From contig JAUWOJ010000042.1 in assembly GCA_030612175.1 (NCBI GenBank), positions 1-9,137 on the forward strand: 9,137 bases of DNA. Reading direction: 5' to 3'. A model generated the notes under the pieces. That model had not been told where the DNA came from, searched no databases, and worked only from the letters and a program-made list of their open reading frames with translations. The stretch's first letter is position 1. The number at the start of each line of letters is the position of its first letter. Positions 1 through 6,439 of the stretch are shown here, one piece after another. This DNA comes from Candidatus Bipolaricaulota bacterium. GTDB lineage: Bacteria; Bipolaricaulota; Bipolaricaulia; UBA7950; UBA9294. Position numbers and translations under genes: made by a program.

Positions 1-396
1 TACGATCAAGCGGGCCTTTACTTCACCAGTATAGCTGGGGTAGGAACTCTCAGTGCGGCCACCATTCTAGGGGAGTTTGGTAGTGTAGAGCGGTTCAAAC
101 AGGCAAAGCAGATGGTTGCATTTGCCGGTGTTGACCCTAAACTGCGAGATTCCGGCCAGCACCGAGGAGCGGTACACATATCCAAACGTGGTTCTCGTTA
201 TCTGCGCCGTGCACTATATCTTGCCTGCCAAGGGGTTGTGCGCAAAGACGATTACTTTAACGCCATCTATCAACACCATCGAGACAATGGTAAGTCTTAC
301 AAGGAGGCAATCATTGCAGTGATGAATCGGTTCATTCACGTTATCTACGCCATTTGGAGGGATAAGCGTCCCTACTACCCCTTGACCCCGGTATAG
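1..396 (+). CDS. IS110-family transposase, C-terminal part (5' end outside window)
   Basis: An open frame enters from the left edge and ends at TAG 394-396, giving 131 C-terminal residues. It carries the IS116/IS110/IS902 transposase domain: a helix-hairpin-helix-like stretch with SIAGVGTLSAATILGEFG (residues 10-27), then GVDP (43-46), a conserved Ser-Gly (51-52) and ISKRGSRYLRRALYLA (about 59-74), ending in a basic helical region. IS110 enzymes are DEDD-plus-serine recombinases that excise and insert the element guided by a bridge RNA. Ser51 here lies 80 residues before the C-terminus, about where the family's serine nucleophile sits. The DEDD catalytic N-terminus is outside the window, so integrity and the IS110 versus IS1111 subgroup cannot be judged. 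No inverted repeat marks the right end, as expected for the IS110 subgroup. Confidence 0.93.
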   Translation, partial: YDQAGLYFTSIAGVGTLSAATILGEFGSVERFKQAKQMVAFAGVDPKLRDSGQHRGAVHISKRGSRYLRRALYLACQGVVRKDDYFNAIYQHHRDNGKSYKEAIIAVMNRFIHVIYAIWRDKRPYYPLTPV

Positions 397-490
397 CTTG
401 TTACAAACAGTCTTACGTGTTGTTGCAGCATTGTCTTTCATGAGGAATGGTCTCGGCGCCCCTGCTCCTCCCCACCCTAGCAGTCTCTCT

Positions 491-519
491 GCCTCTTCTT
501 AGTTTGTCTATCGGTCTTC
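491..519 (-). repeat. Dispersed repeat copy A (inverted partner of 8575-8603)
   Basis: Read on the minus strand, these 29 bases begin GAAGACCGAT and contain GACAAAC then AGAAGAGGC. The plus strand at 8575-8603 has the same order and spacing, with 26 of 29 positions identical; the differences are one base after GAAGACCGAT and two after GACAAAC. The adjacent CGCAATCCGCAAT (526-538) also matches the reverse complement of 8605-8617 exactly, so the resemblance is a mosaic larger than the 29-base core. Confidence 0.75.
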
Positions 520-579
520 CCACTCCGCAATCCGCAATTGCCTCCGCGCCTTTGTTATCACCATGTGTGTGCTTTCCTT

Positions 580-605
580 TGCGATCTTTGCGTTCTCTGC
601 GAGAG
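580..605 (+). repeat. 26-bp direct repeat, copy 1
   Basis: An exact 26-base match to 778-803. It begins TGCGATCTTTGCG and ends TCTCTGCGAGAG, built from the words TTTGCG and CTCTGCG. The copies are 198 bases apart, start to start. Confidence 0.85.
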
Positions 606-694
606 TTATATGCCTTTTCTCTCGCCCGTTCGTTTCACGCACTCAAGCCGCTAAGGAGATCTACGTAGTGGGGTTGCTTTTACCCTATTGTTGG

Positions 695-719
695 TTTCCT
701 CTGCGTCCTCTGCGGTTAA
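695..719 (+). repeat. CTCTGCG-word repeat ending in CGGTTAA
   Basis: This 25-base stretch contains CCTCTGCG followed by TCCTCTGCGGTTAA, the same word family as the 26-bp repeats on either side. On the other strand it translates to a Thr-Ala-Glu-Asp-Ala-Glu-Glu string, which I recognise as a common spurious product of this repeat class. Confidence 0.65.
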
Positions 720-777
720 ATGTCTTTGTCTTTGACAGTAAGTAGCCTTTGTTCTTAACCTTATTCCTGTTTTTCTC

Positions 778-803
778 TGCGATCTTTGCGTTCTCTGCGA
801 GAG
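778..803 (+). repeat. 26-bp direct repeat, copy 2
   Basis: Identical in all 26 bases to 580-605. The flanks differ: the base before the copy is C rather than T, and GCTAAG rather than TTATAT follows, so the match ends sharply at both ends. Confidence 0.85.
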
Positions 804-850
804 GCTAAGCTTTTTGTCTCGTCTTTCCCATTTAACCATTACTGTTTCTC

Positions 851-875
851 GACTGCCGACTCTTGACTGCCGACT
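851..875 (+). repeat. GACTGCCGACT direct repeat pair
   Basis: The 11-base word GACTGCCGACT occurs at 851-861 and 865-875, separated by three bases. Its reverse complement occurs exactly at 8452-8462 in the other repeat-rich gap. Confidence 0.8.
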
Positions 876-907
876 ATCTTTTCAGTCTTTCTCTCTGGGT
901 TAGCTTA

Positions 908-921
908 CCTCAACTGTGAGG
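908..921 (-). terminator. Weak hairpin downstream of dinG
   Basis: CCTCA-ACTG-TGAGG can form a 5-bp stem 11 bases past the dinG stop. Short outer complementarity (GTT at 902-904 with AAC at 927-929) could extend it through an internal loop. There is no U-tract on either strand, so intrinsic terminator function is doubtful. Confidence 0.25.
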
Positions 922-932
922 AACCAACAATG

Positions 933-3404
933 CTAGGAACAACTAAACCAGGAACGAAGATTAGCCAGAAGCTCGTCTTGAGTTCTTACCCTTTTTCCTG
1001 AGATCGGAAGGCAAGCGGCAAAAAACTGGCCGTATCGCTTTCGAAAAACACGGCTATCAGTAATAATAACACTCCCTCGATCAGTCCTCTTGCGAATCAG
1101 CCTCCCTGTTCCTTGCCGCAGCTTGAGCAGTGCTTGCGGAATCGCAAGGTTAATAAATGGATCCTCTCCTCTTTCTCTTAATCTCTCTGTCATGGCCAAG
1201 AAAATGGGATCCGTAGGAACAGGAAACGGGAGTCGGGTTATGACCAAGATCTCTAGTTCTGCCCCTGGCAGGTCCACCCCTTCCCAAAAACTGTCCGTTC
1301 CGAGAAGGACTGCGCCGCCTTTAATCCCTCTAAATTGGTCAAGCAACTTGCTGCGCGGAGCATCGGGCTCTTGGGAAAGTACCGCAACCGCTTCCGAAAT
1401 CCGTTGCTCGACAGCGTGCAGTAGGCGATAAGACGTGAATAGCACGAGGACTTTCCGCTTCATTGTAACGACGATCGCGCTCACCAAGGAAGAAATTGCG
1501 TCGGCGTAATTCTCCATTAGTCCGTCAACAGGGGGGAGAAACTCCGGGAAGTAGATGCTCATTCGCCCATTATCTGAAGAAGGGCTTTCTAGTAGTGCGT
1601 AATTCACATCCTTCGGAGCAGCATCGAGGCCTAATGTCTTACCCAAATAGGAGAATCTGCCCTCCAGAGACAGAGTTGCTGAAGTGAGAATCAATCCGGT
1701 AAGTCTTGGATAAAGAGGCTTCTGCAAGAAACCCGCTATCTCAAGTGGTGAATCGCGAAGAGCAATTCCTCGTTCTCTCCGTTCGTGCCAATGAACATGA
1801 TTCTCTTCCTGAGGACCGAACAGAGTTTGGAACAAGGACGAATCTGCCTCTGCCTCCAGAGTCAATCCTTCTGCCTCATGTTTCTTCTCAGGATCAGCAA
1901 GAGCTTCACCAATCTGCTCAAGAACTTCCTTCAGCCGATCGATCGTACTGACAACCTGCTTGACTAATGGACGAAATTCATCCATTTCAGGTAATCGGCC
2001 ACGCCGCTCATCGGCAAAATGGGTGTCAAGCGAGGAAAAAAGATGGATATTTGCAGTACGCAATGTTGAAACAAACTCGCGCAACCTGACAACTCGTTTG
2101 TCATCCTTGGAAAGGGAAAGGTCATGAATGAAGCTAGCGCTCCCCCTACCCTTGACTCGTTCAATCCGCGCTGTTAAGTCATCCAGCGTGTACCATGTAA
2201 GCGTAGTAGTGAACGCCTGTCGCACAACTCTTTCCAGCGCATGTGCCTCATCGACAACCAGGTACTGATATCCTCCCAGTATTCCTCCGCCTGCCTGTAA
2301 ATCAGCAAGCAGGAGAGAGTGGTTAACAACGACAAGATCTGCTTCTCTCGCGCGCCGTCGAGCAGCAAACGAGAAACAATCACCAAAGAACGGGCAATCA
2401 GGCCCAGGGCAGTGTCGAGGATCGTCATGCAATCTAGCCCAAAGAGCACGCCATCCCGAATCACACAGAAAGGCGCCGTTTTCCTCTATGTCTCCTGTTC
2501 CTGTCTGGAAACGCCAATTGACTAGTAAGGCAAACAAGGGGCCCACGTGCTGTTCGAGCCCTTCAGTTACCTCTACCAACATGGTCTCAAAGCGTCGCAG
2601 ACACAGGTAGTTCTCCCGCCCTTTTAGCAAAGCAACCTTGAGTTGGGGATTTAGCTGAGAGACGAGAAATGGAAGATCTTTGAAAAAGAGCTGTTCTTGT
2701 AGCTGTTTGGTACGAGTAGAAATCACGAGCCGCTCCTCGCTGTCGACCCGCAGATGCAGTAGAGCCGGAACGAGGTAAGCAAATGTTTTACCTGTTCCCG
2801 CTCCGGCTTCAGCAGCCAAAGTCCCTCCCTGCTCAAAGATCTGAGTCACTAGGCTCGCCATCTTCTGCTGCGCGGGACGAATCTCAAATCCAGGCAATTG
2901 TTGCGCGATTACCCCATTAGTTGACAATGCCTCTTCTGTTGAAATTACGGGCGCTTGAGTTGGCTGTAGAGGTTCTTCTTCTGTCTTGGTTTCCACCGCT
3001 TCAGCCAGCGGCAAGAGATGTCGAACAAGCTCACCAGTGGAAGGCGGCAGAAGGTGGCCTAGGAGGGAGATAACTTCAGGGTTCAATCTCAATCCTTCTT
3101 CTATTAGAAAAGCAAACAGAGTGCCAATAGCTTCCTTTCTGTGAAGCTGTTCTAGCGGAATATGGTAATACGTGCATAGATTTGAGAGACTGTGATCCGG
3201 CAGAGTCGGCAGAAATGCCTTGGCCAGAAGCTGCAAATTGATTGCCCGAGGTGTTTCTTCCTCGCTATGGGCAATTGAAACAAGTCCCTTGGCGGCGCCA
3301 AGTGCTTTCCCTGGCTGGGCTTTCCCGTTCACGAACAGAAGCTTCTCGCTACTATCCTCCACAACAAAACGGGATAGACCTAGCTCTTTCCAAGGAAGGT
3401 ACAT
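933..3404 (-). CDS. dinG: DinG-family ATP-dependent helicase (XPD-like, Fe-S) with degenerate N-terminal domain
   Basis: The product (823 aa from the ATG at 3404) is a superfamily 2 helicase of the DinG/XPD/Rad3 type, which unwinds DNA 5' to 3' using ATP. Visible motifs are Walker A GAGTGKT (201-207), four Fe-S cysteines C268, C332, C337 and C343, DEAH (385-388), SAT (575-577), GTDSFWEGVDLPG (702-714) and QGTGRLIR (764-771). An acidic, Pro-rich linker (about 133-160) separates the helicase from an N-terminal region. Residues 55-104 of that region resemble the C-terminal half of a DnaQ-type exonuclease, but I see no DxE motif and no final His-x4-Asp. I prefer ATG 3404 because GGGAG lies 7 bases upstream; GTG 3431 would add 9 residues but has no ribosome binding site. 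The gene is last in the minus-strand block, 151 bases after the CBS gene. Confidence 0.93.
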   Translation of the reverse strand: MYLPWKELGLSRFVVEDSSEKLLFVNGKAQPGKALGAAKGLVSIAHSEEETPRAINLQLLAKAFLPTLPDHSLSNLCTYYHIPLEQLHRKEAIGTLFAFLIEEGLRLNPEVISLLGHLLPPSTGELVRHLLPLAEAVETKTEEEPLQPTQAPVISTEEALSTNGVIAQQLPGFEIRPAQQKMASLVTQIFEQGGTLAAEAGAGTGKTFAYLVPALLHLRVDSEERLVISTRTKQLQEQLFFKDLPFLVSQLNPQLKVALLKGRENYLCLRRFETMLVEVTEGLEQHVGPLFALLVNWRFQTGTGDIEENGAFLCDSGWRALWARLHDDPRHCPGPDCPFFGDCFSFAARRRAREADLVVVNHSLLLADLQAGGGILGGYQYLVVDEAHALERVVRQAFTTTLTWYTLDDLTARIERVKGRGSASFIHDLSLSKDDKRVVRLREFVSTLRTANIHLFSSLDTHFADERRGRLPEMDEFRPLVKQVVSTIDRLKEVLEQIGEALADPEKKHEAEGLTLEAEADSSLFQTLFGPQEENHVHWHERRERGIALRDSPLEIAGFLQKPLYPRLTGLILTSATLSLEGRFSYLGKTLGLDAAPKDVNYALLESPSSDNGRMSIYFPEFLPPVDGLMENYADAISSLVSAIVVTMKRKVLVLFTSYRLLHAVEQRISEAVAVLSQEPDAPRSKLLDQFRGIKGGAVLLGTDSFWEGVDLPGAELEILVITRLPFPVPTDPIFLAMTERLRERGEDPFINLAIPQALLKLRQGTGRLIRKRTDRGSVIITDSRVFRKRYGQFFAACLPISGKRVRTQDELLANLRSWFSCS

Positions 3405-3411
3405 CTGTTTG

Positions 3412-3417
3412 CTCCCT
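3412..3417 (-). promoter_or_regulatory. Ribosome binding site that decides the dinG start
   Basis: AGGGAG on the minus strand lies 7 bases before ATG 3404. The longer GTG start at 3431 would put this site inside the coding region and has no purine-rich site of its own. Confidence 0.6.
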
Positions 3418-3462
3418 ATCGTTCCAGTCACGTAACTAAAAGCTAAGTGTCTTCGATCTCAC

Positions 3463-3490
3463 ATAATATTGGCATCATACAAGGAATCCA
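3463..3490 (-). promoter_or_regulatory. Possible weak promoter for dinG
   Basis: On the minus strand, TGGATT (3490-3485), 16 bases, then TATTAT (3468-3463). The -10 matches consensus at 5 of 6 positions and the -35 at only 3. It would give a leader of roughly 50 bases and let dinG be expressed apart from the upstream operon. Read-through from the CBS gene is equally possible. Confidence 0.3.
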
Positions 3491-3496
3491 GGGAGG

Positions 3497-3557
3497 GAGC
3501 CGAAAAGTAGCCTGTCCCCTTTTTTTCTCTTCTAATTCCTAATCCTGTTTTCGGCTC
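3497..3557. repeat. 10-bp inverted repeat with 41-base loop between CBS gene and dinG
   Basis: GAGCCGAAAA (3497-3506) and TTTTCGGCTC (3548-3557) are perfect reverse complements. The right arm overlaps the last bases of the CBS gene stop codon. The loop holds GTAGCCTGTCCCC followed by a run of seven T's on the plus strand. Read in the operon direction it could form a long-loop hairpin directly after the CBS stop, but there is no following U-tract, so it is not a standard terminator. It may be a small REP-like or mobile repeat. Confidence 0.6.
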
Positions 3558-3990
3558 ACAGAAGGTGATGAAGCAAATCAATTCTTCTAACCACCCCAAC
3601 CAGTCGCCGTTCTACGTCAACCACCGGAAGGCTTTTTAGGTTCTTACGAATGATTAGATCGGCAGCTTGCAGGTCATCATCATCAACCTCTACACAAATG
3701 ACGTCAGTATGCATATGTTTTTCAACTGGCTCATCCGCTATCTGGCCAAGCTTCTTGGCAAACTGGTTCATGTCAGGAATAAACGAGGCACTATGAAGCA
3801 TCTCGAAGTACCCTGGAAGAGCGGCTTTGATAACATCTTTCGCGGAGATGAATGCGATAAGCTTGCCCTCCTCATCAACAATTGGCATATTGGACATCTC
3901 TGCGTTGTCAAGAATGAAGATCAATTCCTTGACTGAAATATCCTTCTCTACTGACGTCAGATCTCTTGTCATGATCTCGCCGACCTTCAC
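3556..3990 (-). CDS. Two-CBS-domain protein
   Basis: A 144-aa stand-alone CBS-pair protein. CBS 1 spans about residues 1-60 (VGEIMTRDLTSVEKDISVKE, then MPIVDEEGKLIAFISAKDVI). CBS 2 spans about 88-144 (EKHMHTDVICVEVDDDD, then LPVVDVERRLVGVVRRIDLL). Such pairs form a Bateman module that usually binds adenosine nucleotides or S-adenosylmethionine and regulates a partner; no catalytic domain, signal peptide or membrane segment is present, so it should be a cytoplasmic sensor. The start is GTG 3990 with AGGAGG 4 bases upstream; the ATG at codon 7 would cut into the first CBS domain. It lies 9 bases after pfkB and is probably translationally coupled to it. A role in regulating the kinase is inference from position only. 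Confidence 0.9.
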   Translation of the reverse strand: MKVGEIMTRDLTSVEKDISVKELIFILDNAEMSNMPIVDEEGKLIAFISAKDVIKAALPGYFEMLHSASFIPDMNQFAKKLGQIADEPVEKHMHTDVICVEVDDDDLQAADLIIRKNLKSLPVVDVERRLVGVVRRIDLLHHLL

Positions 3991-3994
3991 ATTT

Positions 3995-4000
3995 CCTCCT
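3995..4000 (-). promoter_or_regulatory. AGGAGG ribosome binding site of the CBS gene
   Basis: A full AGGAGG on the minus strand, 4 bases before GTG 3990. Its first A is the last base of the pfkB TAA stop, so ribosomes ending pfkB sit on this site, which suggests coupled translation. Confidence 0.8.
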
Positions 4001-4959
4001 TATATCCGCTTAAGGGAAACGTTTGCCATCTCATGCTCGATTTGCCCTATATCCATACAGACCTTTTCGGGACTCTCTGCGCTTAGTATTCCTGCCGCAA
4101 GTCCGAAACGAAGCGCTTGCTCGATTCCCGCACCATTATAAATCTGGTAGATGACCCCTCCAAGCAGAGCATCGTCCGCGCCAACCAGATTCCTAAACTG
4201 CGTTGTTTGCACTCGCGCGCTGATCTCCCAGATGCTATCTGGGGTTATAACAATGTCACCGATTACCTCATGAGAGACGATCATCATCTCAACCCCGCCC
4301 TGCACTATCCGTTTGCCAGCACTGATAATCTCTTCCCTTGTTCTCAGTTTCATCCACTCAAAAGACAGATGCTCGCGTATATCCGGTTTGATGATGTTGG
4401 GCGCGGCAGGCAGGCAGTGTGTAAGGCAACTTGCTCCAGCGCTAACGGCCACTTTGGCGCCCGCCTGCTTGGCCAGTTCAGTCAACTCATGGTAAAAGGC
4501 TAGATTAGCCTGAGGCGGAAGACTTCCCGCAAGAACAACCCACTCGGCAACTTTGAGCATTCGTCGGTAGCGACGCATAAAGCGGTTCATTTCACTCTCG
4601 GCTACAGCAACACCCGGTCCATCTATCAGAATGGGAACATGTTCATGTCCATGCTCCAAGACCGTCAGATTGGTTCGCGTCTCCCCGCTTCCTGTCCAGA
4701 CGAAGTTGGTTGTAACGCCTTCATCGCGTAGAGCGCGCAGGACTACATGCCCGGTGTATCCTCCAACAAATCCCATGGCAATATTTTCTAACCCCATACG
4801 CGCTAGAAAGATAGAGATATTAATGCCCTTGCCTCCTGCCGAGATGCTGCTATCAGTAGCACGGGTAAGATACTCCTCTTGAGTTTCCTTCCCGATTTTC
4901 AAGCGATCCACCCAGTAAGTCACATCAACTGATGGGTTCGGCGTAACTGTAACAATCAT
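4000..4959 (-). CDS. pfkB: PfkB/ribokinase-family sugar kinase, 1-phosphofructokinase-like, with altered GAGD motif
   Basis: A 319-aa cytoplasmic PfkB-family protein, closest by motif to the 1-phosphofructokinase/tagatose-6-phosphate kinase (hexose kinase) branch. Substrate-side motifs are intact: TPNPSVD (6-12), AGGKGIN (41-47), GFVGGYTG (63-70), GETRTN (92-97) and AGSLPP (144-149). Nucleotide-side motifs have drifted. The usual DTSG region reads AVSAG (171-175), IKPN reads IKPD (190-193), SLGxxG reads SHEVIGD (229-235), and the catalytic GAGD signature reads GADD (260-263), which keeps Asp263 but replaces an anion-hole glycine. Activity is therefore likely but not assured, and nucleotide or substrate preference may differ. 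ATG 4959 overlaps the miaB stop by 4 bases (ATGA), with AGAGGAG just upstream. The exact sugar phosphate cannot be assigned. Confidence 0.85.
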   Translation of the reverse strand: MIVTVTPNPSVDVTYWVDRLKIGKETQEEYLTRATDSSISAGGKGINISIFLARMGLENIAMGFVGGYTGHVVLRALRDEGVTTNFVWTGSGETRTNLTVLEHGHEHVPILIDGPGVAVAESEMNRFMRRYRRMLKVAEWVVLAGSLPPQANLAFYHELTELAKQAGAKVAVSAGASCLTHCLPAAPNIIKPDIREHLSFEWMKLRTREEIISAGKRIVQGGVEMMIVSHEVIGDIVITPDSIWEISARVQTTQFRNLVGADDALLGGVIYQIYNGAGIEQALRFGLAAGILSAESPEKVCMDIGQIEHEMANVSLKRI

Positions 4960-6275
4960 GAGGCTCCTCTTGTCGCGGCAGACACAAGCACGCTGCCAGT
5001 TAGTGAAGCGGCAGAAGCTGCTTCAATGTGCGCAAGGACAAATGTTCCCGCGCCAACATCTCTGTCCAGGATCACCATGCGGTGATCATCGCTCCTCCCG
5101 TAAGACATGCCCTTGCGATTTCTTCCATCCACAAGCACCTCTATTTTATCACCAATTCGCTTGTGATTCTCCTCAAATGTAATTTCCCTCTGGCGAATGA
5201 GAATCTCCTGCAATCGCTTTTTTTTTGCCTCAATTGGCACATCGTCAGCAAGCCTAGCGCTCCGCGTTCCTGGCCGAGGCGAATACTCAGCCACAAAGAC
5301 TGTCCCAAAGCGGCCTTCGTCCAGCAGTTCGAGTGTGGCACGGAAGTCTCCCTCTGTCTCCCCTGGATGGCCGACAATCAGATCGGTGGTGATATTTATG
5401 CCCCTCACAAGTCTTCGTGCCTTGTTCACGATCGACAGGAAATCACTGCGTGTGTAGCCACGATTCATCAAGGAGAGAACGCGATCGCTCCCTGATTGAC
5501 AGGCAAGATGAATGTGGTTACAGATACTCTCGTGCTCCGCAATCGTTTGAATTACCGTTTCGGTCATGTCTCGCGGATGAGAAGTAGTAAAGCGAACACG
5601 TGGAATTCCAACATCTGCCACTTGGGCAAGTAGATCTGCAAATCCTCCGTACTCGGTCCGGTCTCTACCGTAAGAATCGACATTCTGTCCCAGGAGAAGA
5701 ACCTCCTTATAACCACTATCGGCCAGAGCCCTTACCTCGGCAAGAATCTTCTCTGGTTCCCGGCTATGTAGAGGACCACGGCTGTAGGGAACGATACAAT
5801 AGGAACAAGAATTCGAGCACCCTTTAGTAATATTGACCATGGCTTTGATCGAGCCTTCGCGTCTAAAAGGAATCTCATCGATAACATACGGAGAGGGAAG
5901 ATGGGCAATTCGTTTTCCCTTTTCCTCGACTTCCAGCAAGAGCCGAGGAAGGTTGTCCAGCCCGGCAACTCCGAATAGAAAGTCAACCACGGGAAAACGC
6001 CTTAACAAGGATTCACCACGCGCTTGCGCTATACACCCTCCTATGCCAAACAGAACTCGTTTCTGAGATTTGAGTTGTTCAACATTACCCAGCTGTCCGA
6101 ATACCTTCTCTTCGGCTTTCTGCCTGACCATACAAGTGTTAAACAGAATCACATCAGCATCCGTAGGGGAATTAGTAATTCTAAATCCTGCCCGTTCAAG
6201 GACACCGGCAATCCCCTCTGATTGATGGAAGTTCATCTGGCAACCCCAGGTTCTAATATACACACTCTTATTCAT
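4956..6275 (-). CDS. miaB: tRNA-2-methylthio-N6-dimethylallyladenosine synthase MiaB
   Basis: A 439-aa radical-SAM methylthiotransferase that converts i6A37 to ms2i6A37 in tRNAs reading UNN codons. Domains run in the family order. The N-terminal UPF0004 domain has cluster cysteines C12 (WGCQMN), C48 (FNTCMVRQKAEEKVFG) and C81 (GGCIAQ). The radical SAM domain has C153, C157 and C160 (GCSNSCSYCIVPYSRG). It also has HLACQSGSD (256-264), TDLIVGHPGET (297-307) and a C-terminal TRAM domain (about 370-432). The motif set and GCQMN fit MiaB better than MtaB or RimO. An upstream ATG at 6335 would add 20 residues unlike the family, and a good promoter lies inside that stretch, so I take 6275. It is the first gene of the minus-strand operon. 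miaA, which makes its substrate, is not in the window. Confidence 0.95.
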   Translation of the reverse strand: MNKSVYIRTWGCQMNFHQSEGIAGVLERAGFRITNSPTDADVILFNTCMVRQKAEEKVFGQLGNVEQLKSQKRVLFGIGGCIAQARGESLLRRFPVVDFLFGVAGLDNLPRLLLEVEEKGKRIAHLPSPYVIDEIPFRREGSIKAMVNITKGCSNSCSYCIVPYSRGPLHSREPEKILAEVRALADSGYKEVLLLGQNVDSYGRDRTEYGGFADLLAQVADVGIPRVRFTTSHPRDMTETVIQTIAEHESICNHIHLACQSGSDRVLSLMNRGYTRSDFLSIVNKARRLVRGINITTDLIVGHPGETEGDFRATLELLDEGRFGTVFVAEYSPRPGTRSARLADDVPIEAKKKRLQEILIRQREITFEENHKRIGDKIEVLVDGRNRKGMSYGRSDDHRMVILDRDVGAGTFVLAHIEAASAASLTGSVLVSAATRGAS

Positions 6276-6288
6276 GTCGATGCTAACA

Positions 6289-6317
6289 AATATAGCGAAA
6301 AACGAAACGTCGATCAA
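6289..6317 (-). promoter_or_regulatory. miaB operon promoter
   Basis: On the minus strand, TTGATC (6317-6312), 17 bases, TATATT (6294-6289): 4 of 6 and 5 of 6 consensus matches at ideal spacing. Transcription would start near 6281-6282, only about 6 bases before ATG 6275. The predicted mRNA is almost leaderless, which fits the lack of any ribosome binding site before that ATG. Confidence 0.65.
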
Positions 6318-6439
6318 ATCTGAATAAAAGGGCATTGCTCATAGCCAATTCACCACCCCAAGGCCAATCCGATATCATGTCTAAAATATGGCCGGGAGCT
6401 GTTTTTTTCACGAAAAGATTGAACATTTAATTGTAGCGC

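Larger units (their letters stand above)
397..932. other. Convergent intergenic gap, repeat-rich, includes right end of the IS element
   Basis: No convincing gene lies in these 536 bases between the transposase stop and the dinG stop. The first 60-100 bases probably hold the IS110 right end, whose boundary cannot be set without an empty-site comparison. From about 490 the DNA becomes pyrimidine-rich on the plus strand and consists of short repeated words (CTCTGCG, GACTGCCGAC, CCGCAAT). The open frames here translate into low-complexity Ser/Leu/Arg or Gln/Arg strings typical of repeats rather than protein. Confidence 0.75.

Noticed and set aside
447..668. 73-aa plus-strand open frame after the transposase
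   Set aside because: Low-complexity Leu/Ser/Pro sequence made by pyrimidine-rich repeats, with no family resemblance. A hydrophobic peptide cannot be excluded, but nothing supports it.
651..839. 62-aa minus-strand open frame, Arg/Gln-rich with a Thr-Ala-Glu-Asp-Ala-Glu-Glu segment
   Set aside because: It is the translation of the CTCTGCG word repeats, has no ribosome binding site, and is a familiar kind of spurious protein from this repeat class.
3405..3431. GTG 3431 as dinG start
   Set aside because: No ribosome binding site precedes it, whereas ATG 3404 has GGGAG at 7 bases. It remains possible and would add 9 residues.
6276..6335. N-terminal 20-residue extension of MiaB from ATG 6335
   Set aside because: It is not part of the MiaB fold, lacks a ribosome binding site, and contains a well-spaced promoter.
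6403..6409. Run of seven T's as a possible terminator between the divergent promoters
   Set aside because: No stable stem adjoins it, and no gene ends here on the plus strand.
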